Assembly: GCA_002215645.1 (NCBI GenBank)
Contig: NGFI01000002.1
Location: forward strand, 513,406 to 577,405
DNA from: Gemmatimonadetes bacterium 2013_60CM_65_52
Lineage (GTDB): Bacteria > Gemmatimonadota > Gemmatimonadetes > Gemmatimonadales > Gemmatimonadaceae
Direction of reading: 5' to 3'
Length of the DNA stretch: 64,000 bases
The position numbers and the translations under genes were made by a program. This document shows, in pieces, positions 43,545 to 51,647 of this stretch. The first letter of the stretch is position 1. Each line of letters opens with the position of its first letter. A model generated the notes under the pieces. It was not told the origin of the DNA. It did not search any database and worked only from the letters and a program-made list of their open reading frames with translations.

Positions 43545-43635
43545 GGAGCCTCCTTGGTGAGGACGCAACCGGCAAGGAGTGAACCGCGAATTGAGCTGTG
43601 AACGGTTCGGACATCGGGACACCGGACGGAGCAAT

Positions 43636-44280
43636 TCAGGGTTGGGCACCGAATGTCACCAGCGGATCGAGCGCGGACAGCATTGCCGGGCCGAGGCCTT
43701 TGACGCGGCGGAGCTTGGCGAGACTGCCGAACGGGCCCAACGAGTCACGATTTGCGACGATTCGCCGCGCGAGCGCCGGACCGATTCGTGGCAATCGGTC
43801 GATCTCCTCTACCGTGGCGCGATCGAGGTCGATGCGCTCGCCTGGCGGTCGCGGCGAGTTCCTGGACGCGACGGGTGGAGGTGGTACGCGCCCAGATCCC
43901 ATCTGGTATGAATTGGACGTCACGGTGATGGCGCCCTGATTCACGTCCATGCGCGGACCGGCGGCTGGATAGCCGTATGGTGACTTCGCATACGGCTGAT
44001 CGGGCCTCGCAAACGAAGGCGCCACGCTCGACACGCCACCGACGACGACGGGCATCGTGTCGCGGCCGCGAGATCTTTGAGAGCGCGCGCGCCGGCCCGT
44101 TCGCGATGCCTTGTCCGATGAGGATGCAACGTCAACGGCGCGCGCCTGCGCCGCTACCGCCTGCTGCTCGGCGACAGTGGGCTCAGGGGAGGAGTTTGCG
44201 CGCAGCACGCGCACGGCTCCGCCGAGCAGGACAACGATGGCGACGAAGGCGAGAGCCTTCTGTTCTGATGGTGTGGGCAT
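43636..44280 (-). CDS. ComEA-like helix-hairpin-helix protein
   Basis: A 214-residue membrane-anchored protein: one helix near the start (ALAFVAIVVLLGGAVRVL), a long low-complexity linker, and a C-terminal double helix-hairpin-helix (IDLDRATVEEIDRLPRIGPA, LARRIVANRDSLGPFGSLAK, VKGLGPAMLSALDPLV) typical of ComEA DNA receptors. It would bind DNA in the periplasm for uptake. A start at 44355, which overlaps the M28 stop (TGATG) and has AGGG upstream, would add 25 residues and cannot be excluded. Placement beside pilB/T/C supports a role in natural transformation. Confidence 0.8.
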   Translation of the reverse strand: MPTPSEQKALAFVAIVVLLGGAVRVLRANSSPEPTVAEQQAVAAQARAVDVASSSDKASRTGRRARSQRSRGRDTMPVVVGGVSSVAPSFARPDQPYAKSPYGYPAAGPRMDVNQGAITVTSNSYQMGSGRVPPPPVASRNSPRPPGERIDLDRATVEEIDRLPRIGPALARRIVANRDSLGPFGSLAKLRRVKGLGPAMLSALDPLVTFGAQP

Positions 44281-44354
44281 GCGCGGAAGATGGATCGTCC
44301 GCACATGACAGCATCGTCGAATGTGTGCGCTGCGCATCATTCGAATGCGCGCCA

Positions 44355-45302
44355 TCAGCCCTGAGTGATGAGTGCCAGCGCCACGTCGCCAACGATCTGG
44401 AGACTCTGCTTACTGATGTGCTCCATGGTGTCGCCGAGCGTGTGATGATAGTTCGGCTCCGCGCCGCCGTTGGGTGCGGGAGGGCCGTAGTCGTAATCGA
44501 TGACGTCGATGACACGCATGCCGTGCTCGATGAATGGAACGTGATCGTCGATGACGTCCTGGCCCACGCTCGAGATGAAGTACCTGGAGTACCCGAGCTC
44601 CTTTGCCTTTTCCCAGACGCGTGAGACGACCTCGGGGGCTGCGTTCACCGACCGTACTTCCTGCAGGACATTGAGGTCCTTGTCCGCGATCATGTCCCAG
44701 AGCACGCCGTACATCGGTTTGTAGTCCGGCGTCGGCAGATGCGTCGCGAAGTACTGCGAGCCGAGCAGGACGTCCACGTACGGTGGATTGAAGCTCGCCC
44801 CGTAGTCCTCGCCATCCACGAAGAGGAGATCGACGCCGACGTTGGGCGGCGTCTTCTTGAGTGCATCGCCGAGCGCGATGAACAATCCGACGCCGGATGC
44901 GCCGTCGTTGGCGCCGAGGATTGGCGTGTTTCTGTTGCCGAGCACGGGGTCCGAGTCGGCCATCGGGCGCGTGTCCCAGTGCGTGACGTAGAGAATTCGC
45001 TGCGTGGCCTGCGGCCTGAATCGCGCGAGAATGTTTCGCAGCGGAAGCGAGTCGCCCTTCGCCGTTCGGTGCACCCACCGTTGCTCGATGACGGTGTCGG
45101 CGCGCTGCTTCATCATGGCGACGATCCAGTCTCCGGCCTTCGCGGCGGCAGGAGTGCCGGGCACACGCGGCCCGAAGTTCACCTGCTGCTGCGTATACGA
45201 CCACGCCGAGTCGGCGTTGAACGCCGTTTTCGGTCTGGTGGGAAGCTTGTCGCATGCGGTCAGCGACAGGGCGAGCAAGGCTGTGAGCACCGTGGGGCGC
45301 AT
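44355..45302 (-). CDS. M28 peptidase / glutaminyl-cyclase-like lipoprotein
   Basis: A 315-residue lipoprotein (LLALSLTACDKLP). The M28 zinc ligands are visible in order: YVTHWDTRP (His, Asp), GANDGASGVG (Asp), LFVDGEDYG (Glu), LWDMIADKDL (Asp) and YHHTLGDT (His). The substrate loop with NILARFRP and the IDVIDYDYG stretch resemble glutaminyl-peptide cyclotransferases, but the exact activity (aminopeptidase or cyclase) cannot be decided. The ATG at 45302 begins the signal. Located next to the sprA gene. Confidence 0.87.
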   Translation of the reverse strand: MRPTVLTALLALSLTACDKLPTRPKTAFNADSAWSYTQQQVNFGPRVPGTPAAAKAGDWIVAMMKQRADTVIEQRWVHRTAKGDSLPLRNILARFRPQATQRILYVTHWDTRPMADSDPVLGNRNTPILGANDGASGVGLFIALGDALKKTPPNVGVDLLFVDGEDYGASFNPPYVDVLLGSQYFATHLPTPDYKPMYGVLWDMIADKDLNVLQEVRSVNAAPEVVSRVWEKAKELGYSRYFISSVGQDVIDDHVPFIEHGMRVIDVIDYDYGPPAPNGGAEPNYHHTLGDTMEHISKQSLQIVGDVALALITQG

Positions 45303-45311
45303 TGAGAATAA

Positions 45312-45335
45312 GTAGGACGGTAGGACAGTAGGACA
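45312..45335. repeat. Tandem octamer GTAGGACR
   Basis: Three 8-base copies GTAGGACG, GTAGGACA, GTAGGACA stand in the short gap between the sprA stop and the M28 start. Related GTAGGAC copies occur at 18946 and 11234 (GTAGGACGC), and the reverse form GTCCTAC at 18989 and 60383. All sit between genes, so it may be a dispersed intergenic repeat. Confidence 0.6.
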
Positions 45336-45348
45336 GAAAACAAAAGCG

Positions 45349-48300
45349 CTACTTCTGCTCTCCGAAGAACTGCACCTGTAACACCGTGGACAGGACGAAC
45401 TGCGTGGTGCGCCGATTGAAGTTGTTGTCGTACGTGACCACGCGCGACCCCTGGAGCGTGAACACCAGTGTTTCGCTGAGGTCGGTGTCCGCATTCAGGC
45501 TCACTGCGCTGCGCCCGTTGTCGGCGAGGCGGCTCGTGCCGGCACGCGCCAGGTCGCTGACGAACAGGTTCGTGCGCGACTGCTGCCATGACAGATGCGT
45601 ACGGACGTCACTCGTGGTCGTGAGGCCGAGCGCCTTCGGCACCCGGAACGGGCGTCCCACGTCGAAGCTCAGGTCCTCCGACCGGCCCTCCGCGAGAGAA
45701 CCGGGCAGCGAATCAGTTCGCCTCGTGAGGTTGTATCCGGCTGACGTCGTGAGTCCCCGCGCGAATCCCCACGCAATGGTAGTATTGAGCGGAATGCTGC
45801 GCACGCGATTGGCGCGCAGCTCGGGCGCTTGATCGAGTCCGTCCGCGGGAAGAAAGATCGTTCCAGTCGAAAGCGCGAAGCCGGCGTTGGCGCCGAGCGA
45901 CTTCACGAGTGGCTGGATCATGGTAGGCGGCTGCCAGCTCCAGCGCAGGCTCATGTCCGGGAAGACGGTCTGCCCAGCATCCGCGACGGACTGCGCGTCC
46001 GCCGCGCGGCGCGTCCAGCTTCGCGTCGTCGTCCGCCGAAAGCGATTCAACAGCGCCACGTTTCCGGGAAGTCGCAGCGTCTGACTTGCGGCGAACGCGT
46101 TCGTGAGGCCGGTCGCGGCGGCCAGTTGCTCGTTCACCCGACGAAACGCATCCACGCCGCCGAAGCCAAGCTGAAATCCGAGCGGAGCGCCTGCCGGCGC
46201 ATCGTCGAAGGCGGAGAGCAGACTCCGGTTCAGTGTGACGTCGAGCGGCGCAAAGACGCCCGCGAGCCGCCGGGCGAGCGATGAATCGGCGCCATAGAGC
46301 GTGAGCGCGCGGCCGATGTCGATTGACACGCCACCACCGAGTGTCTGCGACGCCGTGAGCCGGTGCGGGATGTGGTTCGTCACCGTATTGCCGCTGGCGG
46401 CGATGAACGATGAAAGGTTCGGGTCGCGCAACATTCCGTATTGCGTTCCAAAGTCGAACCGCGGCTTGATCCACTCGGATCGCTGCGGCGCATATGCGAA
46501 GGACGTCAGCAGTGAACGCTCGCGTTCCATTCCCACGTCCGTGCCGAAGAGTCGCGCGCGCCCCTCGGCGACCGAGCGCGCTGCGCTGGTGGTGTCACCG
46601 TAGTCGCGCAGATCACGCAACGAGATGAAATCCCATCGTGCGGTGAGCTCGTTCGTGGGGCGGAGCTCGAGCGTGCTCGCGTTTCGCCAGAGATTCTGCT
46701 CCGCGCGCGCGATGCGGGCCGAGTCATCGGCCGCCGCAGCAGGCTTGAGAAACGAGTAGCGGAGGTCGCTGCTCCGCACGACGCCGCTGGAGACGCGGAT
46801 CACAGTGGGATTCCATCTGAAGACCTGCGGCGTATTCACCGTATCCTGCGCACTCGAGCTTCTCGGCAGGCCGAGCGGTAACCCGATGATCGAGGGCACG
46901 GAGGCGGTTCGCGCTTCGGCGGCGACGTTGTAGTCCAGCGTCAATGCAAAGTTGTCGTTGTTGCCGCGCTGGTATTCGTTTCTGCTGTCGCCCGTGGTGT
47001 ACGTGGACGTCAGTCCGAGGTTGTCCACCAGCGCGCCGAGGATCGCGTTGCCGAGGGGAGCGGTACGCCGAACGCTCAGCGCATATGTGGTGACTCCCGT
47101 CCCCGGCGCGCGCAGATCGGGTACGCCTGCGCCCGGGATGTCGGTGCCGCTGAGAAACATCGGAGTACTCGACGCCGAGACGTGCGTGATGGTCAGCGGC
47201 ATTGCGACGCCGAGTCCCGCGGGGAGCAGCTTCTCGATGTGAAGCGTGCCGACGACGTCGAGGACGCGGTCGTCCACGAACGTCGGTTGTTCGGCGAGCT
47301 GGCGAAACCACGGATCTCGCTTGGTGAAGCCGACGCGTACGTCCGCGATGTCGGCGGCGGACAATGCCACGCTCACCTGCCCCGCGTAGCCCGCGTGATT
47401 GACCACCTGGCCAAGCCGGATGTCGTCCACCCACAACTCGAGTGAGTCCGCGGGACCGATGGCACTTGGCGCACCGTTCGACGGCGGAAGGCGGACAAAG
47501 CCGACCGCCATCTCCTGCACCGCGGCGAGATTCGGCGGTGCAGCGCCCGGCTCGACCGTGTATACCATGTATCCGCCGTCGCACGCCACGTAGCGCTGCT
47601 GGCCGACGATGCCCGGAACGCGCGACGCGGTGACGAGAGCGGCATCCACACCGGTGCATTGCAGCGTGTCGCCACGATTGGCGAGATATGCGTTCTGGAG
47701 CTTCTGTCGCAGTGCAAAGAAGCGATTGAAGTCGACGAGGACTTCCGGATTCCACGCTTCCTGGCCGGGACCGGACATCACCGTCGTGCGATAGAGATAG
47801 AAGTTGTTCGCGTCGCGTCCGATCTTGACGTACATCTGCAGCTCGCCGTTCGGGCCCCAGCCGACGCGGCGTCCGCGCGCCCAGAGCCGAAGCTGCTGGT
47901 AGCCCATGAAGCTCTGCTGACCATTTGGAAAGCGGTAATAGGCCTCCGCGCGTCCATAGAGCGGAAGGTTGCCTCCCTGAAGCCGCAACGAGTGCTCGTT
48001 GATCTGGATGCTCGTTGCTGCAAACTGCGAGACTCGGGAATCCGGTTCGTCCGTGACGCCGGGTGGCGACTGATAGTCGTCGCCGTTGAGCGTACCCCGG
48101 TCCGCGGTGCCGATGAGGGAGCTCAGCGTATATCCGCCGGCGGGCGCCTCTCCAGCGACACCAGCGAGCGTCTGATCGCTGCGCTTGACCCACGGCGCGC
48201 CGATGAGGCGAAGCCTCGCGAGCGGAATCTGCGTAAACTGGTCGTCCGCGACCGCACCGCCGCTCACGATGGTCACCCTTAGTGCACGCACGCGCCGGAG

Positions 48301-51300
48301 CAGTGGGTCGTTGACGGTGTCGTCGGCCGCACGGAATGGCACACGCACCAGCACCCACTGCAGCGTATGCGCCGTGGAGAGGGAATCGAGGCGTTGCGTG
48401 AACGTCCGCCCAAAACGAACCCACTTTCGAGGATCGGACAGGTCCACGACGAAGCGCAAGAGCCGCTCTCGATCGCGCGCGCTGCTCGGAAGATTGAGCA
48501 CGTTGTCGAGATCGATGTCCTCCTCGTCGAGCCGGTTGTTCCGCACGGTGCAATTGGCGCGCGTGTCGCCGAGTCTTACGAGCTCGCGCGTCGCGCCGGA
48601 GCAGATGGGAACGTTGAACGCGCGAGAAGGTGTCCCGTTGTCGTTCACCACGAGCGTGTCGACGACGTCCCCCGGCAGTCCCGTGTCGTTGACCTCCGCG
48701 TTGAACGCGTGGGAAATGGGATCTCGCTCGCTGTTGAGGACGTCGAAGCCCTGAAGCTTGCGCCCGCGATACGTGGAGTCAGGTTTCGCTCCCGCGCGAA
48801 CGGTGAGCGTCTCCGGGGCAAACGCGACGCGATTCTCCGAGATCTCTCCGACGTCGAAAACGAGAGTGGGATTCGTGCCGCGACGCAACGCGCTGGTATC
48901 CACCAGGGTCCAGAACTCGAGATTCTCCGCGCGGGAAAGGTCGGTACCGGCAGGGCTCAGCACCGTTTGCACGCTGCGGTAGCGCCGCCCGGGGAGCGGG
49001 TTGCCGATGGACCATGCGTAGCTTCGCGTCGCGGTGTTGTACTGGCCGCCGACGCTCAGCGGATAGAGCGTGAGCCAGAGCAATTGCTCGTTGCTGGTGA
49101 GCCCAGGTCCGAAGAGGCTCGCATTTGGATCGATGCTGTCGCCGCGTATCTGGAGCGGAATGCCGTCGAAGCTGAGACCGATGCTCTGGTATGCCACGGT
49201 GGCCGCGCGCCGCAGGTCGAAGGGATTGGCGCCAAGCCGGCGCGGCATGACGTGTCCATCAGCCGGCTGGCTCGAGAGCGACCAGTTCTGATCCGCGAGA
49301 TTGACGGTGACGCCGGCTTCGCCCTCGAAGCTCTCGACGTACGCCTGTTGCTTCGCGTTGCCCTGCGGCCGGCTGGTGGCGAACTCTCCCTGCACGCTGA
49401 CGCGCGACGGCACTGACGTCGCCACGAAGGGAAGACGATTGACGAGGCGGGTGAGCGGGCCGACTTCCCATGCCAGTTGCCCGTTCACGCCCGCGACCAG
49501 GGACCGGTTCTGTTCCAGCCCGAGCTGCGGTCGCGTGAAGCTCGTGCTCTGCGACTGCTGGAGGGCCATGAAGTTGAGCTCACCACTACCCACGGACAGC
49601 GTGCTCGTGACGCCAAACAGCGTGGTCGGCGTCGCGGCCAGCGCGAACGTGGGATTCTCCTCGTAGCGAACGGTGACCGTGCGTTGCCGATTGAAGAGCG
49701 TGTCCGGGCGCGCGAAGGTCAGGCGTCCCAGATCGTAATCGAGGCGATAGTCGACGCCGCGGACGAGCGGACGGCCATCGAGAATGACGCGCTCCGAACC
49801 GGGACGCACCTGCACGCTGCCGACTATGACGGCGCCGTCCTCGCCGGTGGCCTCCGTCTCGTACGCCAACTTGAGCCGATAGACGTTGGCGGGGTGTTGC
49901 GGCGAATAGAGGTATTCGTTCGGCGTGACGTAGATGGCGTCATTGCTCGGGTTTCCGGGAACGACGAGCCCCGAGTCGGCACGCGCAAACGGCTGGACCG
50001 ACGGGAAGATGATGAAGTGATCGCGGATGATCCGTCCGCTGCTCGATGCACCCGCCATCGTGGCCCACGACATCGATGCGGCGCTCGCGAGGCCGGCCGA
50101 TCCTCCCGCCGCGGCGCTGTAGTTCGGATCGCTGGGACGCGGCCAGAGTCGGTTCTCGAGATCGAATGCCGCGGGGTTCACGGACTGCGCGAGACCGAAC
50201 ATCTGGAGGAACGTCGCGAACGATCCCGCCGCGGGCTTCTCCTGCTCTCCCGCGCCGCTGACGATGCGGACGCGCGTGGAGGAGCGAATGAGCTCCTCTC
50301 CACCCACGCGATATACCGCACGGATCTCTCGGCGAAACGCCGGCGCACCGGGCTGGACGTCCGGATCCCAGACGAGATTGGCCACCTGATCGCGCCCCGT
50401 AAACTGGAGATCGGGCGTGCCGCCGGTGTTGGCATAGGTGGTATCGCGGCCGCTCAGACGCACCGTGTAGGCGACGACGAGCCGCTCGTTGTTCGGGTTG
50501 AGCGGGCGCACGAGGGCGAACCAGAGCTGGGACGGATCCAGATAGTAGTCCACCCCTTCGCGGAGCACGTCGTAGGTCTGCGCGCCCCGCGCCGGGTCGT
50601 CCCGCAGACGAAAGCGTGGCCCGTTCGGATTCTGCGGTTGCGTGCCGAACTGCACGCGATACAGCATCACTCGGCGCGGACGCAGCGTGTCGGGCAGCGC
50701 CGTGGCGAGCGACGCGAGCTGCGTGCGATTGAGGATGTCGATGTTGGGGTATGCCCCGCGAAGCAGGAGTGGATCGACGGTAAAGAAGAATCGACGCGGC
50801 TCGACTTCGTTGTCCTTCACCTCACGCTCGCCGCTCTGAAGGGTGCGCGCGCCAACGTAGAACGTCCGATCCTGAACGATGTTACCCTTCTGCTGCGCGG
50901 CGATGCCCTGAAACCGCAGTCGGCCAACGCGGCCGGTGGCCTGGAGGCCGTAGTTGCCGCTGGGCACGCCGCTGGCGAGGAATCGTGTGGACGGCAGCGT
51001 AAACGCGACGTTGCCCACCTCGAGGCGTTGCAGGCGATCCGCCGTCTTTCCCTCGTAGAAGATGTTGACCGCGTTGGAGGCGTCGAATTCGCGCTGTGTG
51101 TCGTAATCGACGTTGACGTGCACGCGATCGCCCACTTTTCCCACGCTGCGCATGGAAAATTGCACGTCGGGGTTGATCAACCATGCGCTCTGGCACGTGA
51201 GGTTCGAGCCCGGAAACAGCCCGTTCGCGCACCGCGCGTCGGTGCGCTTGTCTGCCTTGTATTCGATACGTGATCGGACGTCGAGTCCGAGGTCCGTTCC

Positions 51301-51519
51301 GGGGCCAAAGAGGCCGGGTCTGCGTGTGGTGTCCTCGGGCGGCTTCGGCATGGCCACGCGCTTCGCGGAATCGGCCGCGGCGGGGCGCAGCGTGTCCACG
51401 CGCACCGAGTCGACGCGCGGGACCGCGGGCTTCGTGGGGTTCTGGCCTTGGGCGGCTGGAGGGGCCGTCAGCCCTGCGATGGCCGCGATTGCGACGAGAA
51501 GCCGGTGAGCGCGCACCAA
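45349..51519 (-). CDS. sprA: SprA/Sov-like giant outer-membrane protein (type IX secretion translocon family)
   Basis: A 2,056-residue exported protein (signal LVAIAAIAGLTAPPAAQGQ). SprA-like segments occur in the expected order: a plug-and-barrel start (RLEVGNVAFTLPSTRF, GRLRFQGIAAQQKGN, QSGEREVKDNEVEPRRFFF), repeated GVDYRLDYDLGRLTF/GVDYYLDPSQLWF hairpins, and the hallmark AYVESFEGEAGVTVNLADQ, followed by long repeated beta-strand segments to an aromatic C-terminus (TVLQVQFFGEQK). In Bacteroidota, SprA/Sov forms a 36-strand barrel that is the type IX secretion pore. The start is a TTG at 51519 or GTG at 51516. No other type IX genes lie in the window. Confidence 0.85.
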   Translation of the reverse strand: MVRAHRLLVAIAAIAGLTAPPAAQGQNPTKPAVPRVDSVRVDTLRPAAADSAKRVAMPKPPEDTTRRPGLFGPGTDLGLDVRSRIEYKADKRTDARCANGLFPGSNLTCQSAWLINPDVQFSMRSVGKVGDRVHVNVDYDTQREFDASNAVNIFYEGKTADRLQRLEVGNVAFTLPSTRFLASGVPSGNYGLQATGRVGRLRFQGIAAQQKGNIVQDRTFYVGARTLQSGEREVKDNEVEPRRFFFTVDPLLLRGAYPNIDILNRTQLASLATALPDTLRPRRVMLYRVQFGTQPQNPNGPRFRLRDDPARGAQTYDVLREGVDYYLDPSQLWFALVRPLNPNNERLVVAYTVRLSGRDTTYANTGGTPDLQFTGRDQVANLVWDPDVQPGAPAFRREIRAVYRVGGEELIRSSTRVRIVSGAGEQEKPAAGSFATFLQMFGLAQSVNPAAFDLENRLWPRPSDPNYSAAAGGSAGLASAASMSWATMAGASSSGRIIRDHFIIFPSVQPFARADSGLVVPGNPSNDAIYVTPNEYLYSPQHPANVYRLKLAYETEATGEDGAVIVGSVQVRPGSERVILDGRPLVRGVDYRLDYDLGRLTFARPDTLFNRQRTVTVRYEENPTFALAATPTTLFGVTSTLSVGSGELNFMALQQSQSTSFTRPQLGLEQNRSLVAGVNGQLAWEVGPLTRLVNRLPFVATSVPSRVSVQGEFATSRPQGNAKQQAYVESFEGEAGVTVNLADQNWSLSSQPADGHVMPRRLGANPFDLRRAATVAYQSIGLSFDGIPLQIRGDSIDPNASLFGPGLTSNEQLLWLTLYPLSVGGQYNTATRSYAWSIGNPLPGRRYRSVQTVLSPAGTDLSRAENLEFWTLVDTSALRRGTNPTLVFDVGEISENRVAFAPETLTVRAGAKPDSTYRGRKLQGFDVLNSERDPISHAFNAEVNDTGLPGDVVDTLVVNDNGTPSRAFNVPICSGATRELVRLGDTRANCTVRNNRLDEEDIDLDNVLNLPSSARDRERLLRFVVDLSDPRKWVRFGRTFTQRLDSLSTAHTLQWVLVRVPFRAADDTVNDPLLRRVRALRVTIVSGGAVADDQFTQIPLARLRLIGAPWVKRSDQTLAGVAGEAPAGGYTLSSLIGTADRGTLNGDDYQSPPGVTDEPDSRVSQFAATSIQINEHSLRLQGGNLPLYGRAEAYYRFPNGQQSFMGYQQLRLWARGRRVGWGPNGELQMYVKIGRDANNFYLYRTTVMSGPGQEAWNPEVLVDFNRFFALRQKLQNAYLANRGDTLQCTGVDAALVTASRVPGIVGQQRYVACDGGYMVYTVEPGAAPPNLAAVQEMAVGFVRLPPSNGAPSAIGPADSLELWVDDIRLGQVVNHAGYAGQVSVALSAADIADVRVGFTKRDPWFRQLAEQPTFVDDRVLDVVGTLHIEKLLPAGLGVAMPLTITHVSASSTPMFLSGTDIPGAGVPDLRAPGTGVTTYALSVRRTAPLGNAILGALVDNLGLTSTYTTGDSRNEYQRGNNDNFALTLDYNVAAEARTASVPSIIGLPLGLPRSSSAQDTVNTPQVFRWNPTVIRVSSGVVRSSDLRYSFLKPAAAADDSARIARAEQNLWRNASTLELRPTNELTARWDFISLRDLRDYGDTTSAARSVAEGRARLFGTDVGMERERSLLTSFAYAPQRSEWIKPRFDFGTQYGMLRDPNLSSFIAASGNTVTNHIPHRLTASQTLGGGVSIDIGRALTLYGADSSLARRLAGVFAPLDVTLNRSLLSAFDDAPAGAPLGFQLGFGGVDAFRRVNEQLAAATGLTNAFAASQTLRLPGNVALLNRFRRTTTRSWTRRAADAQSVADAGQTVFPDMSLRWSWQPPTMIQPLVKSLGANAGFALSTGTIFLPADGLDQAPELRANRVRSIPLNTTIAWGFARGLTTSAGYNLTRRTDSLPGSLAEGRSEDLSFDVGRPFRVPKALGLTTTSDVRTHLSWQQSRTNLFVSDLARAGTSRLADNGRSAVSLNADTDLSETLVFTLQGSRVVTYDNNFNRRTTQFVLSTVLQVQFFGEQK

Positions 51520-51542
51520 TCGTGGTAGGCGGGGTACACTTG

Positions 51543-51569
51543 AAATTCCGCGCGTGCCGAGCGGAATTT
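51543..51569. promoter_or_regulatory. Inverted repeat in the sprA/lptF divergent region
   Basis: Perfect 9-bp arms AAATTCCGC (51543-51551) and GCGGAATTT (51561-51569) around a nine-base spacer. It sits between the two divergent starts and could be a regulator site or an mRNA hairpin for the lptF leader. Confidence 0.45.
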
Positions 51570-51605
51570 ACTGGCTGCGACGCACGCTACAACCCTGTGC
51601 AAATC

Positions 51606-51647
51606 ATGAAGTTCCGCGTGCCGCCCGCACTCCGGGCCCTCATTTGA
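51606..51647 (+). CDS. 13-codon leader peptide candidate before lptF
   Basis: A mini reading frame MKFRVPPALRALI begins at the ATG at 51606 and its TGA overlaps the TTG start of lptF by four bases (TTGA). It could couple translation of lptF, whose start codon is weak. There is no other evidence that it is made. Confidence 0.3.
   Translation: MKFRVPPALRALI

Noticed and set aside
49477-51273. A 598-residue open frame on the plus strand opposite sprA
   Set aside because: It is Arg/Ala/Gly/Val rich with no domain, and the opposite strand encodes a clear SprA-like protein. High-GC DNA commonly gives such shadows.
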